Source of the DNA: Pseudolysinimonas yzui
GTDB lineage: Bacteria; Actinomycetota; Actinomycetes; Actinomycetales; Microbacteriaceae
NCBI RefSeq assembly: GCF_014653215.1
Contig: NZ_BNAI01000007.1
Span: forward strand, 1-64,000
Length of the DNA stretch: 64,000 bases
Reading direction: 5' to 3'
Below, in pieces: positions 18,668-29,334 of the stretch. Positions within the stretch are counted from its first letter, which is position 1; each line of letters opens with the position of its first letter. The notes below the pieces were generated by a model that was not told where the DNA came from, did no database searches, and saw only the letters and a list, made by a program, of their open reading frames with translations. The translations under genes were made by a program, and so were the position numbers.

Positions 18668-19633
18668 ATGAAGAAGAAACTGATCGGCGGTATCGCCGCA
18701 GCGGCGGCGCTCGCGCTGGCCATGACGGGTTGCGCGGGAGGCGGTGGCGGAGGCGATGACGAACTCATCACCGTCGGCTTCGCACAGACCGGTTCGGAGA
18801 GCGGCTGGCGTTCGGCGAACACCGAGTCGATGAAGGCCGCGTTCTCGGAAGAGAACGGCTTCGAGCTCGTGTTCAACGCAGCCGACAACAAGATCGAGGC
18901 GCAGATCGCCGCGGTGCGCAGCTTCATCAACCAGGGCGTCGACGCGATCGTCATCGCGCCGATCGTCGAAGACGGCTGGGATGACGTGCTCACCGAAGCG
19001 AAGGAGGCCGGCATCCCGGTCATCCTCGAAGACCGCACCGTGACGGCGTCGGATGACCTGTACGCCGCGTGGGTCGGCCTCGACTTCCGCAACGAAGGCG
19101 TCATGGCCGGCCAGTGGGCGGCCGAGACGTTCGGTGACACCCCGACCAACCTCGTCGTTCTCGAGGGCACGACCGGTTCGGCTCCGGCCAACGACCGTGC
19201 CGAGGGCTTCGCCGAGGCCATCGAGGGCACCGCGATCACCACGCTCGACTCGCAGACGGGCAACTTCACCCGTGCCGACGGCAAGACCGTGATGGAAGGG
19301 TTCCTGCAGAAGTACGGCGACACGATCGACCTGGTGTACGCACACAACGACGACATGGCTCTCGGCGCGATCGACGCGATCGAGGCTGCCGGACTCGTTC
19401 CCGGTACGGACATCCAGATCGTCTCGATCGACGCGGTCAAGGACGGCATGCTCGCCCTGATCGACGGCAAGATCAACTTCATCGTGGAGTGCAACCCGCT
19501 CCTCGGCGACCTGGCCGCGGGCCTCGTCAAGGACGTCCTTGCGGGTAAGGACGTCGAGAAGAAGATCTACGTCGAGGACCAGTCGTTCACTCCGGAGCAG
19601 GCCGCCGAAGTCATCGACGAGCGTCTGTACTGA
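18668..19633 (+). CDS. ytfQ: sugar ABC transporter substrate-binding lipoprotein (YtfQ-like)
   Basis: A 321-residue periplasmic-binding-protein family 4 member. It has a lipoprotein signal (MKKKLIGG, hydrophobic core, AMTGC lipobox near residue 20). The mature part has VGFAQTGSESGWRSANT, AVRSFINQGVDAIVIAP, VYAHNDDMALGAIDAI and SIDAVKDG, closely resembling E. coli YtfQ, which binds galactofuranose. The ATG at 18668 has a strong GAGGAGGT at 18653-18660. It is first in a five-gene transporter operon ending in a LacI regulator, and is set off from the next gene by a 15-bp hairpin. Galactofuranose is a reasonable guess from the family, not proven. Confidence 0.92.
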   Translation: MKKKLIGGIAAAAALALAMTGCAGGGGGGDDELITVGFAQTGSESGWRSANTESMKAAFSEENGFELVFNAADNKIEAQIAAVRSFINQGVDAIVIAPIVEDGWDDVLTEAKEAGIPVILEDRTVTASDDLYAAWVGLDFRNEGVMAGQWAAETFGDTPTNLVVLEGTTGSAPANDRAEGFAEAIEGTAITTLDSQTGNFTRADGKTVMEGFLQKYGDTIDLVYAHNDDMALGAIDAIEAAGLVPGTDIQIVSIDAVKDGMLALIDGKINFIVECNPLLGDLAAGLVKDVLAGKDVEKKIYVEDQSFTPEQAAEVIDERLY

Positions 19634-19639
19634 TCCACC

Positions 19640-19678
19640 AGTCCGGGGCGGGCGACACCTGGCCGCCCGCCCCGGACT
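19640..19678 (+). terminator. strong intercistronic hairpin after the binding-protein gene
   Basis: A perfect 15-bp GC-rich stem (19640-19654 with 19664-19678), 9-base loop, followed by only two T. It sits 6 bases after the ytfQ-like stop and 28 bases before the next start. It would act as a partial terminator or 3' stabiliser giving more binding protein than membrane components, as known for other ABC operons. Confidence 0.75.
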
Positions 19679-19706
19679 TTCAGCCCGTCGAGAGAGAACC
19701 ACCCCC

Positions 19707-21242
19707 ATGACTGAGGACACCGCCGTCCGCCCGATCGTCGCGATGACGGGGATCACGATCCGCTTCCCCGGAGTGCTCGCCCTCGATGGCGTCGACTTCT
19801 CCCTTCGCCCCGGCGAGGTGCACGCCCTGATGGGCGAGAACGGCGCCGGCAAGTCGACGCTCATCAAGGCCCTCACCGGCGTCTACTCCATCGACGGAGG
19901 CTCGATCGAGGTCGACGGGGAACCGCGGTCGTTCTCGACCACCGCCGACGCCCAGGCCGCCGGCATCTCGACCGTCTACCAGGAGGTCAACCTCCTCCCC
20001 AATCTCTCCGTCGGCGAGAATGTGATGCTCGGCCACGAGCCGCGTCGCGCCGGCCGCATCGACTGGCGTGGTGTCCACGCCGAAGCCGCGGAGCACCTCA
20101 GCAACCTCGGGGTCACGATCGACACCCGGTCGCTGCTCTCGAGCCACTCGATCGCCCTGCAGCAACTCGTCGCGATCAGCCGCGCGATGGTCACCGACTC
20201 GAAGGTGCTCGTGCTCGACGAACCCACCTCCAGCCTCGACCGCAGCGAGGTCGAACAGCTCTTCGGCGTCGTACGCGACCTGCGTGACCGCGGCGTCGCC
20301 ATCATCTTCGTCTCGCACTTCCTCGACCAGGTCTACGAGATCTCCGACCGCATCACGGTGTTGCGCAACGGCAAGCTCGTCGGAACCTCCGCCGCGGCCG
20401 ACCTGCCCCGCGGCGAGCTGGTCTCCCAGATGCTCGGGCGCGTCGTGGACGAGTTCGAGAACATCTCGCGCGCCGCCGACCGCCAGGTCGACCGCACCGG
20501 AACCCCCGTCGTGTCGGCGACCGGTCTGGGGCGACGCGGCGTGTTGGAGCCGGCGGATCTGGATGTCTTCGACGGCGAGGTCGTCGGAATCGCGGGGCTG
20601 CTCGGCTCGGGCCGCACCGAACTCGTGCGGCTGCTGTACGGCGCCGATCATGCCGACAGCGGCCGCGTCGCGGTGCGCGGGTCGACCGTTCGGGTGGCGA
20701 CCCCTCGCCACGCGATCGAGCACCGCATCGCGTTCTCGTCGGAAGACCGGCGAGCCGAGGGCATCATCGGCGACCTCACCGTCGCCGAGAACATCGTGCT
20801 CGGCATTCAGGCCCGCCGCGGCTGGCTGCGCAAGGTGGGCGGTTCCGAGAAGGAGACGATCGTCTCCGAGTACATGGCCGCTCTCGGGGTACGACCGGCC
20901 GACCCCTCGATGCTGGTGAAGAACCTCTCCGGCGGCAACCAGCAGAAGGTGCTGCTCGCCCGCTGGCTCGCCACCGCTCCGCAGCTGATCATCCTCGACG
21001 AGCCGACCCGCGGCATCGACGTCGGCGCGAAAGCCGACATCCAGCGCAAGGTCACCGAGCTCGCCGCCGACGGGCTCGCCGTGGTCTTCATCTCGTCGGA
21101 ACTCGAAGAAGTCGTCCGTCTCGCCCAGCGCATCGTCGTGATGCGCGACCGACGCAAGATCGGCGAGCTGGACGCGCACGACTCGAGCGTGGACGATGTG
21201 GTCGCGGCCATCGCCGCCGAAGCACGAGAGGCCGTCGCATGA
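19707..21242 (+). CDS. ytfR: sugar ABC transporter ATPase, two nucleotide-binding domains (YtfR-like)
   Basis: A 511-residue protein with two fused ABC domains, as in RbsA/XylG/YtfR. The N-terminal domain has Walker A GENGAGKSTLIKAL (near 48) and Walker B VLVLDEPTSSLD. The C-terminal domain has the degenerate GLLGSGRTEL loop, signature LSGGNQQKV, and Walker B LIILDEPTRGIDVG. It powers sugar import with the permeases that follow. The ATG at 19707 fits the start of the domain; the ribosome site is weak. It overlaps the first permease gene by 4 bases (ATGA). Confidence 0.93.
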   Translation: MTEDTAVRPIVAMTGITIRFPGVLALDGVDFSLRPGEVHALMGENGAGKSTLIKALTGVYSIDGGSIEVDGEPRSFSTTADAQAAGISTVYQEVNLLPNLSVGENVMLGHEPRRAGRIDWRGVHAEAAEHLSNLGVTIDTRSLLSSHSIALQQLVAISRAMVTDSKVLVLDEPTSSLDRSEVEQLFGVVRDLRDRGVAIIFVSHFLDQVYEISDRITVLRNGKLVGTSAAADLPRGELVSQMLGRVVDEFENISRAADRQVDRTGTPVVSATGLGRRGVLEPADLDVFDGEVVGIAGLLGSGRTELVRLLYGADHADSGRVAVRGSTVRVATPRHAIEHRIAFSSEDRRAEGIIGDLTVAENIVLGIQARRGWLRKVGGSEKETIVSEYMAALGVRPADPSMLVKNLSGGNQQKVLLARWLATAPQLIILDEPTRGIDVGAKADIQRKVTELAADGLAVVFISSELEEVVRLAQRIVVMRDRRKIGELDAHDSSVDDVVAAIAAEAREAVA

Positions 21243-22270
21243 CGAAGATCTTCAAACATCGGCTCGTGTTGCCGATCGCCGCCCTCGTGGCGCTGATCCT
21301 GGTCAACACGATCTCCCGGCCCTCGTTCGTGTCGATCACGGTGCGCGACGGGCAGCTCTACGGCTCGGTCATCGACATCCTGCGCAACAGCGCCCCGCTC
21401 ATGCTCGTCGCGCTCGGCATGACGATCGTGATCGCCACCCGCGGGATCGACCTCTCGGTGGGTGCGCTCATGGCCGTCTCGGGCGCTGTCGCGCTGACGA
21501 TCATCGACGGCTCGGGATCGCCCGACAGCCCGGCGACCCTCGGCATCGCGATCGCCGCGGGCGTCACGGTCACCCTCATCTTCGGGGCCTGGAACGGCTT
21601 CCTGGTCTCGGTTCTCGGCATCCAACCGATCATCGCGACCCTCGTGCTCATGCTCGCCGGTCGCGGCATCGCCCTGCTCATCACCGGCGGCTTCATCACG
21701 ACGGTGACCAGCACGCCCTACAAGTTCATGTCGCAGGGCTACCTGCTCGGGCTGCCGTTCGCGTTCTACGTGTCGGTCGTCGCGATCGTGCTCGTCGCGC
21801 TCATCCAGCGGCGCACGGCGCTCGGCGTGCTCACCGAGTCGGTCGGCATCAACCCCGAGGCCAGTCGCCTCGCCGGGGTGCGGTCCCGCGGAATCGTCTG
21901 GGGCGCCTATGCGGTGAGCGGTCTGCTCGCCGGGTTCGCCGGCATCCTCTACAGCTCCAACATCATGGCCGCCGACGCGAACGCCGCCGGCCAGTACATC
22001 GAACTCGACGCGATCCTCGCCGTCGTGCTCGGCGGCACGTCGCTCATGGGCGGCAAGTTCAGCATCGCCGGCACCGTGATCGGCGTCTTCACGATCCAGA
22101 CGCTCAAGTCGACGATCACCTTCCTCGGGGTCCCTCCGGCGGTCAGCCCGCTGTTCATGGCGATGGTGGTGGTGATCGTCGTGCTCGTGCAATCGCAACG
22201 GGTGCGCAACGGGGCGAGCAAGCTCTGGGCGACGGTGTCGTCGCGCAAGGAAGCGGAGGTGGCCCGATGA
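21239..22270 (+). CDS. ytfT: sugar ABC transporter permease (YtfT-like)
   Basis: A 343-residue BPD_transp_2 permease with about 8-10 membrane helices. Typical motifs include GMTIVIATRGIDLSVGALMA, which marks the RbsC-like family, and the late segment AILAVVLGGTSLMGGKFS. It starts inside the ATPase stop (ATGA, 21239-21242) and overlaps the next permease by 4 bases. Its place as the first of two different permeases matches the E. coli ytfQRT-yjfF order. Confidence 0.92.
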   Translation: MTKIFKHRLVLPIAALVALILVNTISRPSFVSITVRDGQLYGSVIDILRNSAPLMLVALGMTIVIATRGIDLSVGALMAVSGAVALTIIDGSGSPDSPATLGIAIAAGVTVTLIFGAWNGFLVSVLGIQPIIATLVLMLAGRGIALLITGGFITTVTSTPYKFMSQGYLLGLPFAFYVSVVAIVLVALIQRRTALGVLTESVGINPEASRLAGVRSRGIVWGAYAVSGLLAGFAGILYSSNIMAADANAAGQYIELDAILAVVLGGTSLMGGKFSIAGTVIGVFTIQTLKSTITFLGVPPAVSPLFMAMVVVIVVLVQSQRVRNGASKLWATVSSRKEAEVAR

Positions 22271-23280
22271 GCGCTGCGACGTCGACGCGGATTCCCGAAG
22301 GGATCGGCACCCGGGTGCGCCGGTTCACGAGCCGCCGCGCGTCCTGGATCCCCGTGTTCGCCGCCCTCGGCATCCTGCTCGCGCTGCTGCTGGCCGGCCA
22401 GGCGTACTTCGGCAACTTCCTCACCCCGCGGGTGCTGTCGTCGCTGCTGCTCGACAACGCCTACCTGCTGATCCTCGCGGTCGGCATGACCTTCGTGATC
22501 CTCACCGCGGGCATCGACCTCTCGGTCGGCGCGGTGCTCGCGTTCACGGCGATCATGGGGGCGCGGATGCTCTCCGAGGGTGTGCCGGTCGTCGTCGTCA
22601 TCCCGGTCATGCTGATCGGCGGCGCCCTCATCGGCTTGCTGATCGGCGTGCTGATCCAGTTCTTCGACGTGCAACCGTTCATCGCCTCACTCGCGGGCAT
22701 GTTCGCGGCGCGCGGCCTCGCCTTCCTGGTGAGCCTGTCGTCGATCAAGGTCGAAGACCCCGCCATCCTGTGGCTGCAGACCAAGCTGTTCAACATCGAC
22801 GGCTGGTACCTCTCGCCGACCGGCGTCATCGCACTGCTCGTCGTCGCGGCCGGTGCTCTCGTGCTGCAGTTCACCCGGTTCGGGCGCACGATCTACGCGA
22901 TCGGCGGCAACGAGCAGTCCGCGCGGCTCATGGGCCTTCCCGTGGTGCGCACGAAGCTGCTGGCGTACATCATCTGCGGAACCTGCGCCGGACTCGCCGG
23001 CGTCGTCTTCACCGCCTACCAGGGGGCGGGCTATCCGCTCAACGGCATCGGCACCGAGCTCGACACCATCGCCGCCGTCGTGATCGGCGGCACCCTGCTC
23101 ACGGGAGGCTCGGGCTTCGTGCTCGGCTCGATGATCGGCGTCTTCGTCTACGGCACGATCAAGACCGCGATCTCGTTCCTCGGCGCCGAGCAGTCGTGGA
23201 CCCGCATCACCATCGGCGCCCTGTTGCTGGTCTTCGTCGTCGTGCAGAGGGTGATCGTGTCGCGATCGAGTCGCAGATGA
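22267..23280 (+). CDS. yjfF: sugar ABC transporter permease (YjfF-like)
   Basis: A 337-residue second BPD_transp_2 permease with GMTFVILTAGIDLSVGAVLA and AAVVIGGTLLTGGSGFVLG. It starts at the ATG at 22267, which overlaps the preceding stop as ATGA. Together with the YtfT-like protein it should form a heterodimeric membrane channel. A short hydrophilic N-terminus (about 35 residues, Arg-rich) precedes the first helix. Confidence 0.92.
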   Translation: MSAATSTRIPEGIGTRVRRFTSRRASWIPVFAALGILLALLLAGQAYFGNFLTPRVLSSLLLDNAYLLILAVGMTFVILTAGIDLSVGAVLAFTAIMGARMLSEGVPVVVVIPVMLIGGALIGLLIGVLIQFFDVQPFIASLAGMFAARGLAFLVSLSSIKVEDPAILWLQTKLFNIDGWYLSPTGVIALLVVAAGALVLQFTRFGRTIYAIGGNEQSARLMGLPVVRTKLLAYIICGTCAGLAGVVFTAYQGAGYPLNGIGTELDTIAAVVIGGTLLTGGSGFVLGSMIGVFVYGTIKTAISFLGAEQSWTRITIGALLLVFVVVQRVIVSRSSRR

Positions 23281-23317
23281 TCCGCCGACGAGTCGTGTCG
23301 TCCAGCAGAATGTGACG

Positions 23318-24836
<1,519 letters not shown>

Positions 24837-24850
<14 letters not shown>

Positions 24851-25877
24851 CCCGAAGCGCCGCGGGGCTGACGAGCCGGGCCCGCGCGCCGCCAACATCT
24901 TCGACGTCGCCCGTCTGGCCGGGGTGTCGCACCAGACGGTGTCGCGCGTGCTCAATGATCTGCCGAACGTGCGCCCGACGACCCGGGCCCGGGTGGAGAG
25001 CGCGATCGCCCAGTTGCGGTACAGCCCCTCGCCCGCGGCCCGCGCCCTCGTCACCCGTCGCAGCCGCACCATCGGGCTGATCGCCCCCGGGACTGCGGAT
25101 CTCGGCCCCGCGTCGATCGCGATGCACTTCAACCTGGCCGCCCGCGAAGCCCGCTACGGCGTCGAGACCGTGTCGCTGCTCGACATCGAGCCGCCCGGGG
25201 TGCGCGCGATCGTCGAGACCCTCCTGCGGCAGCGCGTCGACGCGATCGTGCTCATCGTCGACGACATCTCGGTGCTCGAGGTCGTGCGCGGTCTCGATCT
25301 CGGCATCCCGTTCGTCGCCGTCGCGGCGTCGGCCCGCCGCGGTCCGACGATCGTGTCGATCGACCAGTACCGCGGCGCCCGGGCGGCGGTGCGGCACCTC
25401 ATCGAACTCGGCCACACCCGCGTGCTGCACGTCGCCGGGCCTGCCCGCTCCCCGGATGCGATCGAGCGGGAGCGCGGCTGGCGCGACGAACTCGCCGCGC
25501 ATCGACTGCAGGTCATCGAGCCGGCGCGCGGCGACTGGACGCCGGCCAGCGGCTACGACCTGGGGCGCACGCTCGAGGTCGCGGGCCCGACGGCGGTGTT
25601 CGTCGCCAACGATCACATGTCGATCGGGGTGCTGTCGGCGCTGCGCGAGCGCGACCTCAGTGTGCCCGACGATGTCAGCGTCGTCGGCTTCGACGATCTG
25701 CCCGAAGCCGGATACCTGTTCCCGCCGCTGACGACGGTGCGGCAAGACTTCGCCGGGCTCGGGGCGCTCATCATGCAGAAGGTGCTACTCGCGATCGAGG
25801 AACCCGAGACGGCCACCGAGTCGACCCCGCTGCCGACGACCCTCATCGTGCGCGAATCCGCCCGCGCCCCGCGGTAG
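24837..25877 (+). CDS. LacI-family regulator
   Basis: A 346-residue LacI/GalR protein. The N-terminal DNA-binding domain (about 20-75) has FDVARLAGVSHQTVSRVLND and the hinge region. A sugar-binding PBP1-like core follows (about 80-340), with VSIDQYRGARAAVRHLIELG, FVANDHMSIGVLSALRE and DVSVVGFDDLPEAGY. Its start lies inside the second ATPase gene (14-base overlap), so it is made from the same message and probably autoregulates the transporter operon. The inducer is presumably the transported sugar or a derivative. Confidence 0.93.
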
Positions 25878-25879
25878 CA

Positions 25880-25945
25880 ACGGCTATTTGCCCGACTTCG
25901 TGGCTATTCGACGCCGCATAACAACAAAGTCGGGCAAATAGCCGT
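25880..25945. repeat. 66-base palindromic element with 19-bp arms between convergent genes
   Basis: Perfect 19-base arms (25880-25898 and 25927-25945) beginning ACGGCTATTTGCC and ending GGCAAATAGCCGT enclose a 28-base loop that repeats GGCTATT. It starts 3 bases after the LacI stop, and its right end touches the stop of the convergent MFS gene. It could be a bidirectional terminator, but its AT-richer arms, long loop and short internal repeat look more like a small REP or MITE-type element. Confidence 0.7.
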
Positions 25946-27258
25946 CACTCCCGCACAGTGGGGTCGGTCGGGCCGGCATCCGACGGGGGTGCGGTGGGTG
26001 GGTCCCCGTTGTCGACATCCTCGGGATTCGGCAGCCGCGAGAGGAAGCGGAAGAACACGATGCCGGCCACGGTCGCCGCTCCCCCGCCGACGATGAACGG
26101 CAGGGCGAGGTCGATGCGGCCGATGAGCCCGCCGATGACGGCACCGAGCGGCATCGACCCCCACAGCACGGTGCGCCAGCTGCCGTGCACCCGGCCGAGC
26201 AACCGGCCCGGGATGATGCTCTGCCGCAGCGACATCACGTGCACGTTCCAGACCAGCACCCCGATGCTCGTCACGAAGAACACGGCGCCGGTGACCCACA
26301 GCGACGGGAACAGCCCCGCGAACATCAGCGGAACGATCGACACGAGGTTCGCGACCGCCATCGTGCGACCCGATCCCCAGCGACGGGCGATCGGCGCCGC
26401 GATGAACGACCCGAGCAGCGCCCCGAACGCCCCGGTCAGCAGGAAGGCGCCGAACCACGCTTCCGGCAGTCCGAGCCGCTCAACGAGGAAGAGCACGAAC
26501 GACGCCGTCGCGGCCGAGAAGCACAGGCCCACGAACGTGCTGAGGAACAGCAGCGTCACCAGCATCCGGCTGCCGAAGATGAACCGGAACCCTTCGGCGA
26601 GCGCCCGGTACCACGGCTCCCGGTCGGCGTGCTCGCCGGGCTTCGCGGGCCTGGCGACGGCGAACTGCCGACCGGATGCGACGGCCGGCAGCGCGAAGGC
26701 GAGCACCGCCGCGAGGGCGTAGGCCGCCGCGTTCGCCCCGAGCGGGATGAGCACGGTGACGGCGAACAGCACCGAGGTGAGCGGCCCGGCGAGGAAGTTC
26801 TGCACGATCGTCTCGGCGCCTTCGATGCGCCCGTTCGCCCGGGGCAGCAGGGCCTTCGGCACGATGCTGGGCACGACGGCCCGGATGGCGCCGTCGTAGA
26901 CGGTCTCGCCGATCCCGAACAGGAAGATCACCAGATAGAGCCACCAGATGGTGAGCGTTCCGGTGGCCGCGAGCACGAGCAGCCCGACCGCGAGCAGGGC
27001 GCGCAGGGTGTTGGCCAGCGCGAGGGCGTGGCGACGGTCGACGGCGTCGATGATGAGGCCGGCCGGGATGGCGAACAGCAGCCACGGCACCATCTGCAGC
27101 GCCGCGACCCCGGCGACCAGCAGGGGATCGCTGGTCAGCTGCACCGCGAGCAGCGGGGCGGCGGTGCGGGCGATCCCATCGCCGAGACTCGAGCCGAGGT
27201 TGGCGGTGAACAGGTTGCGGAAGTCCGTGCCGAGGCGCGGGGTGCCCTTGTCGGTCAT
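25945..27258 (-). CDS. MFS transporter (enterobactin-exporter / MFS_3 type)
   Basis: A 437-residue protein with about 12 membrane helices, beginning TDFRNLFTANLGSSLGDGIARTAAPLLAVQ. This resembles the MFS_3 group (EntS-like and macrolide-efflux-like proteins). The hydrophilic C-terminal tail (about 405-437) is Pro/Asp/Thr-rich. It follows an alpha/beta hydrolase gene by 8 bases on the same strand, so the two form an operon. The exported compound is unknown. Confidence 0.86.
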   Translation of the reverse strand: MTDKGTPRLGTDFRNLFTANLGSSLGDGIARTAAPLLAVQLTSDPLLVAGVAALQMVPWLLFAIPAGLIIDAVDRRHALALANTLRALLAVGLLVLAATGTLTIWWLYLVIFLFGIGETVYDGAIRAVVPSIVPKALLPRANGRIEGAETIVQNFLAGPLTSVLFAVTVLIPLGANAAAYALAAVLAFALPAVASGRQFAVARPAKPGEHADREPWYRALAEGFRFIFGSRMLVTLLFLSTFVGLCFSAATASFVLFLVERLGLPEAWFGAFLLTGAFGALLGSFIAAPIARRWGSGRTMAVANLVSIVPLMFAGLFPSLWVTGAVFFVTSIGVLVWNVHVMSLRQSIIPGRLLGRVHGSWRTVLWGSMPLGAVIGGLIGRIDLALPFIVGGGAATVAGIVFFRFLSRLPNPEDVDNGDPPTAPPSDAGPTDPTVRE

Positions 27259-27266
27259 CGCCCGCC

Positions 27267-28046
27267 TCAGCCGATCGCCGTCGCCACGACGCGCGCCATG
27301 CGCGGCCGGATGACGTGGTCGACTCCCTGCACCTTGTGCGCGGTGACCCCGCGCAGGTTCTCGACGATGCGCAGCCCCGCGGGATGCAGCAGCGGGTCGA
27401 GCGCGCCGTAGACGAGATGGATGGGGGCGGTCACCTGCACGAGGTCGCTCACCGTGGTCTGCGACTCGATCGACTTCTCCAGCGACAGCACGAACGCGTT
27501 CCAGGTCTTCTCACTGACATCGAGCAGGTTCTTGATCGGCGACAAGCGCGCCAACCCGGCCGCGGCCCGGATGGTGAACTCCTTGTTGGAGCGCAGGAAC
27601 TCGTAGAGCCGCAGGTAGCCGTCCATCGCGGCCCGGTCGAGCGGGGCGGCGATCTCGGCGGGGGTCACGTAGACCGGCGGGCTGACGATGACCAGCCGGC
27701 TGACGTCACGCCGGTAGACGGCGGCGTAGCGGGCCGAGATGAGCGCCCCCAGCGAATGGCCGACGAGCACGAAGTGCCGCAGCCCCAGAGTGCGCAAGGT
27801 GCGCCGCAGGGCCGCGACGTGTTCTTCGATCGTGTACGCGGCATCCGCGGGTGCAGGTGACCCGCCGAACCCGAGCAGGTCGATCGAGATCGCACGGTGA
27901 CGATCGGTGATCAGCGGAACCAGGTACTCGAAGGTGACCGACGACGAGGCGATGCCGTGCACCAGCACCACGGGCGGGCCGGCGCCGGCATCCCCCGCGA
28001 CATGCAGAAGGGGCGGCCTTCGCAGCAGTCTGCGTAGCCACCCCAT
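27267..28046 (-). CDS. alpha/beta hydrolase
   Basis: A 259-residue alpha/beta-hydrolase-fold protein with the oxyanion segment VVLVHGIASSS, nucleophile elbow LVGHSLGAL (Ser near 105), an acid in YGALDPLLHP and the catalytic His in GVDHVIRP near the end. The substrate is unknown; esterase, lipase-like or C-C hydrolase roles are all possible. TAGCAT lies 6 bases before the ATG on this strand, so it is probably leaderless and is the first gene of the operon with the MFS gene. Confidence 0.87.
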   Translation of the reverse strand: MGWLRRLLRRPPLLHVAGDAGAGPPVVLVHGIASSSVTFEYLVPLITDRHRAISIDLLGFGGSPAPADAAYTIEEHVAALRRTLRTLGLRHFVLVGHSLGALISARYAAVYRRDVSRLVIVSPPVYVTPAEIAAPLDRAAMDGYLRLYEFLRSNKEFTIRAAAGLARLSPIKNLLDVSEKTWNAFVLSLEKSIESQTTVSDLVQVTAPIHLVYGALDPLLHPAGLRIVENLRGVTAHKVQGVDHVIRPRMARVVATAIG

Positions 28047-28081
28047 TCCGCCATGCTACGGCGACCTTCCCTCAGTTCGGG

Positions 28082-28279
28082 TCAGTCTTCGCGCATGTTC
28101 TCCTTGTGCTCGTTCTTGGCGTGCACGGCGTCGCGTTCGGCTTCGGCCTTCTTCACGGCGGCGTCGGCCTGCAGCTCGTCGACCTTGTCGGAGACGCGCT
28201 CCTTCGTGTCGTCGACCATCTCGCCGATCTTCTTGCCGGTGGCGTCAGCGGCGTCAGCGGCGGTATCCATGAGACCCAT
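28082..28279 (-). CDS. small charged helical protein, unknown function
   Basis: A 65-residue protein with almost continuous amphipathic helix potential, rich in Lys, Glu, Asp and Ala (KKIGEMVDDTKERVSDKVDE), with no cysteine, proline or aromatic residue. The look recalls YtxH-like, CsbD-like or LEA-type stress proteins, but no family motif is certain. A strong AGGAGG lies just upstream, which supports translation. It stands alone between an operon and a divergent lipoprotein gene. Confidence 0.75.
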   Translation of the reverse strand: MGLMDTAADAADATGKKIGEMVDDTKERVSDKVDELQADAAVKKAEAERDAVHAKNEHKENMRED

Positions 28280-28464
28280 GATTCGTCCTCCTTGTGGGAT
28301 GCCCTTTCGGGGTTTCGACGCTAGGTCGCGAAGCCGCGGATTCGAACGGGGTTGACACCTCTCGCCGGCGCGCCTAGGCCGTGACGGAATCGTGATCGCC
28401 TGACGACCGAATCGTGACGAACGTTGTGTGGCGCTGGGGCGCCCGAAACTTTAGCGTTGCCCCC

Positions 28465-29334
28465 ATGAGACGAATCACGCGCACGACGACTCTCGGCGCG
28501 GCTCTTCTGGCCGCGACCCTCCTGCTCGCGGGCTGCAGCGCCGGCGGCGGCTCGGTGAGCGACGAGTCGGGCGGTGCCCCGGTGGCCCCGGAGGTGAACG
28601 GCGGCGACGCGGTCACCGACGGCGACAGCGGTGACTTCTCGTCCGACGAGACGGCTCGGGATGTCATCGTCACCGGCTCGATGACCGTCACCGCCGACGA
28701 TCCCATCGCCGCATCGCGCGACGCGGTCGACCTCGTCGAGGCGGCGGGCGGCCGCGTCGACGGACGCACCGAGTACGCCCCGTCGAACGGCGATGCCGGC
28801 AGTGCGACCCTCGTCCTGCGCATCCCCGCCGAGCGTCTGCAAGAGGTCATCGACGACCTCGCGGAACTCGGTCGCGCCGACGAGATCTCGACCAGCACGA
28901 ACGACGTCACCCAGTACGTCACCGACCTGGAGTCGCGCATCGCGACCCAGCGCAACATCATCGACCGGCTCAACGCGATGTTCGCGCAGGCGACCACGAT
29001 CGCCGACCTCATCACGCTCGAGACCACGATCGCCGAACATCAGGCGACCCTCGAAGACCTGCAGACGCAGCAGCGCTCCCTCGACGACCAGATCGCACTC
29101 TCGACGATCTCGCTCTACCTGCGGTCGGAGGCGGAAGCCCCGGCGCAAGAGCCGATGGACTTCCTGAGCGGACTCGCGGCCGGCTGGGGCGCGTTCGTCG
29201 CCTTCTTCTCCGGGCTGCTGGTCGCCCTGGGCGTGCTGCTCCCCTGGCTCATCGCGGCGGCCCTGATCTCCGGCGCGATCGTGCTGCTGGTGCGCTGGAA
29301 CCGGCGCCGCCGGGCAGGTCAGCCGACGTCCTGA
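28465..29334 (+). CDS. DUF4349 lipoprotein with C-terminal membrane helices
   Basis: A 289-residue protein. The signal peptide ends in the lipobox LLLAGC with Cys at residue 24. The middle (about 65-230) is a DUF4349 domain with a long helical hairpin (TTIADLITLETTIAEHQATLEDLQ). Two hydrophobic segments follow (about 235-275) and an Arg-rich tail. This topology, an external domain and coiled coil tethered at both ends, is typical of DUF4349; the function is unknown. The ATG at 28465 lies 7 bases after TAGCGT and has no ribosome site. It converges with the PadR gene, overlapping by 16 bases. Confidence 0.87.
   Translation: MRRITRTTTLGAALLAATLLLAGCSAGGGSVSDESGGAPVAPEVNGGDAVTDGDSGDFSSDETARDVIVTGSMTVTADDPIAASRDAVDLVEAAGGRVDGRTEYAPSNGDAGSATLVLRIPAERLQEVIDDLAELGRADEISTSTNDVTQYVTDLESRIATQRNIIDRLNAMFAQATTIADLITLETTIAEHQATLEDLQTQQRSLDDQIALSTISLYLRSEAEAPAQEPMDFLSGLAAGWGAFVAFFSGLLVALGVLLPWLIAAALISGAIVLLVRWNRRRRAGQPTS

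Noticed and set aside
25880-25945. Terminal inverted repeats of an insertion sequence
   Set aside because: Only 28 bases lie between the arms and there is no transposase; a small palindromic element or terminator fits better.
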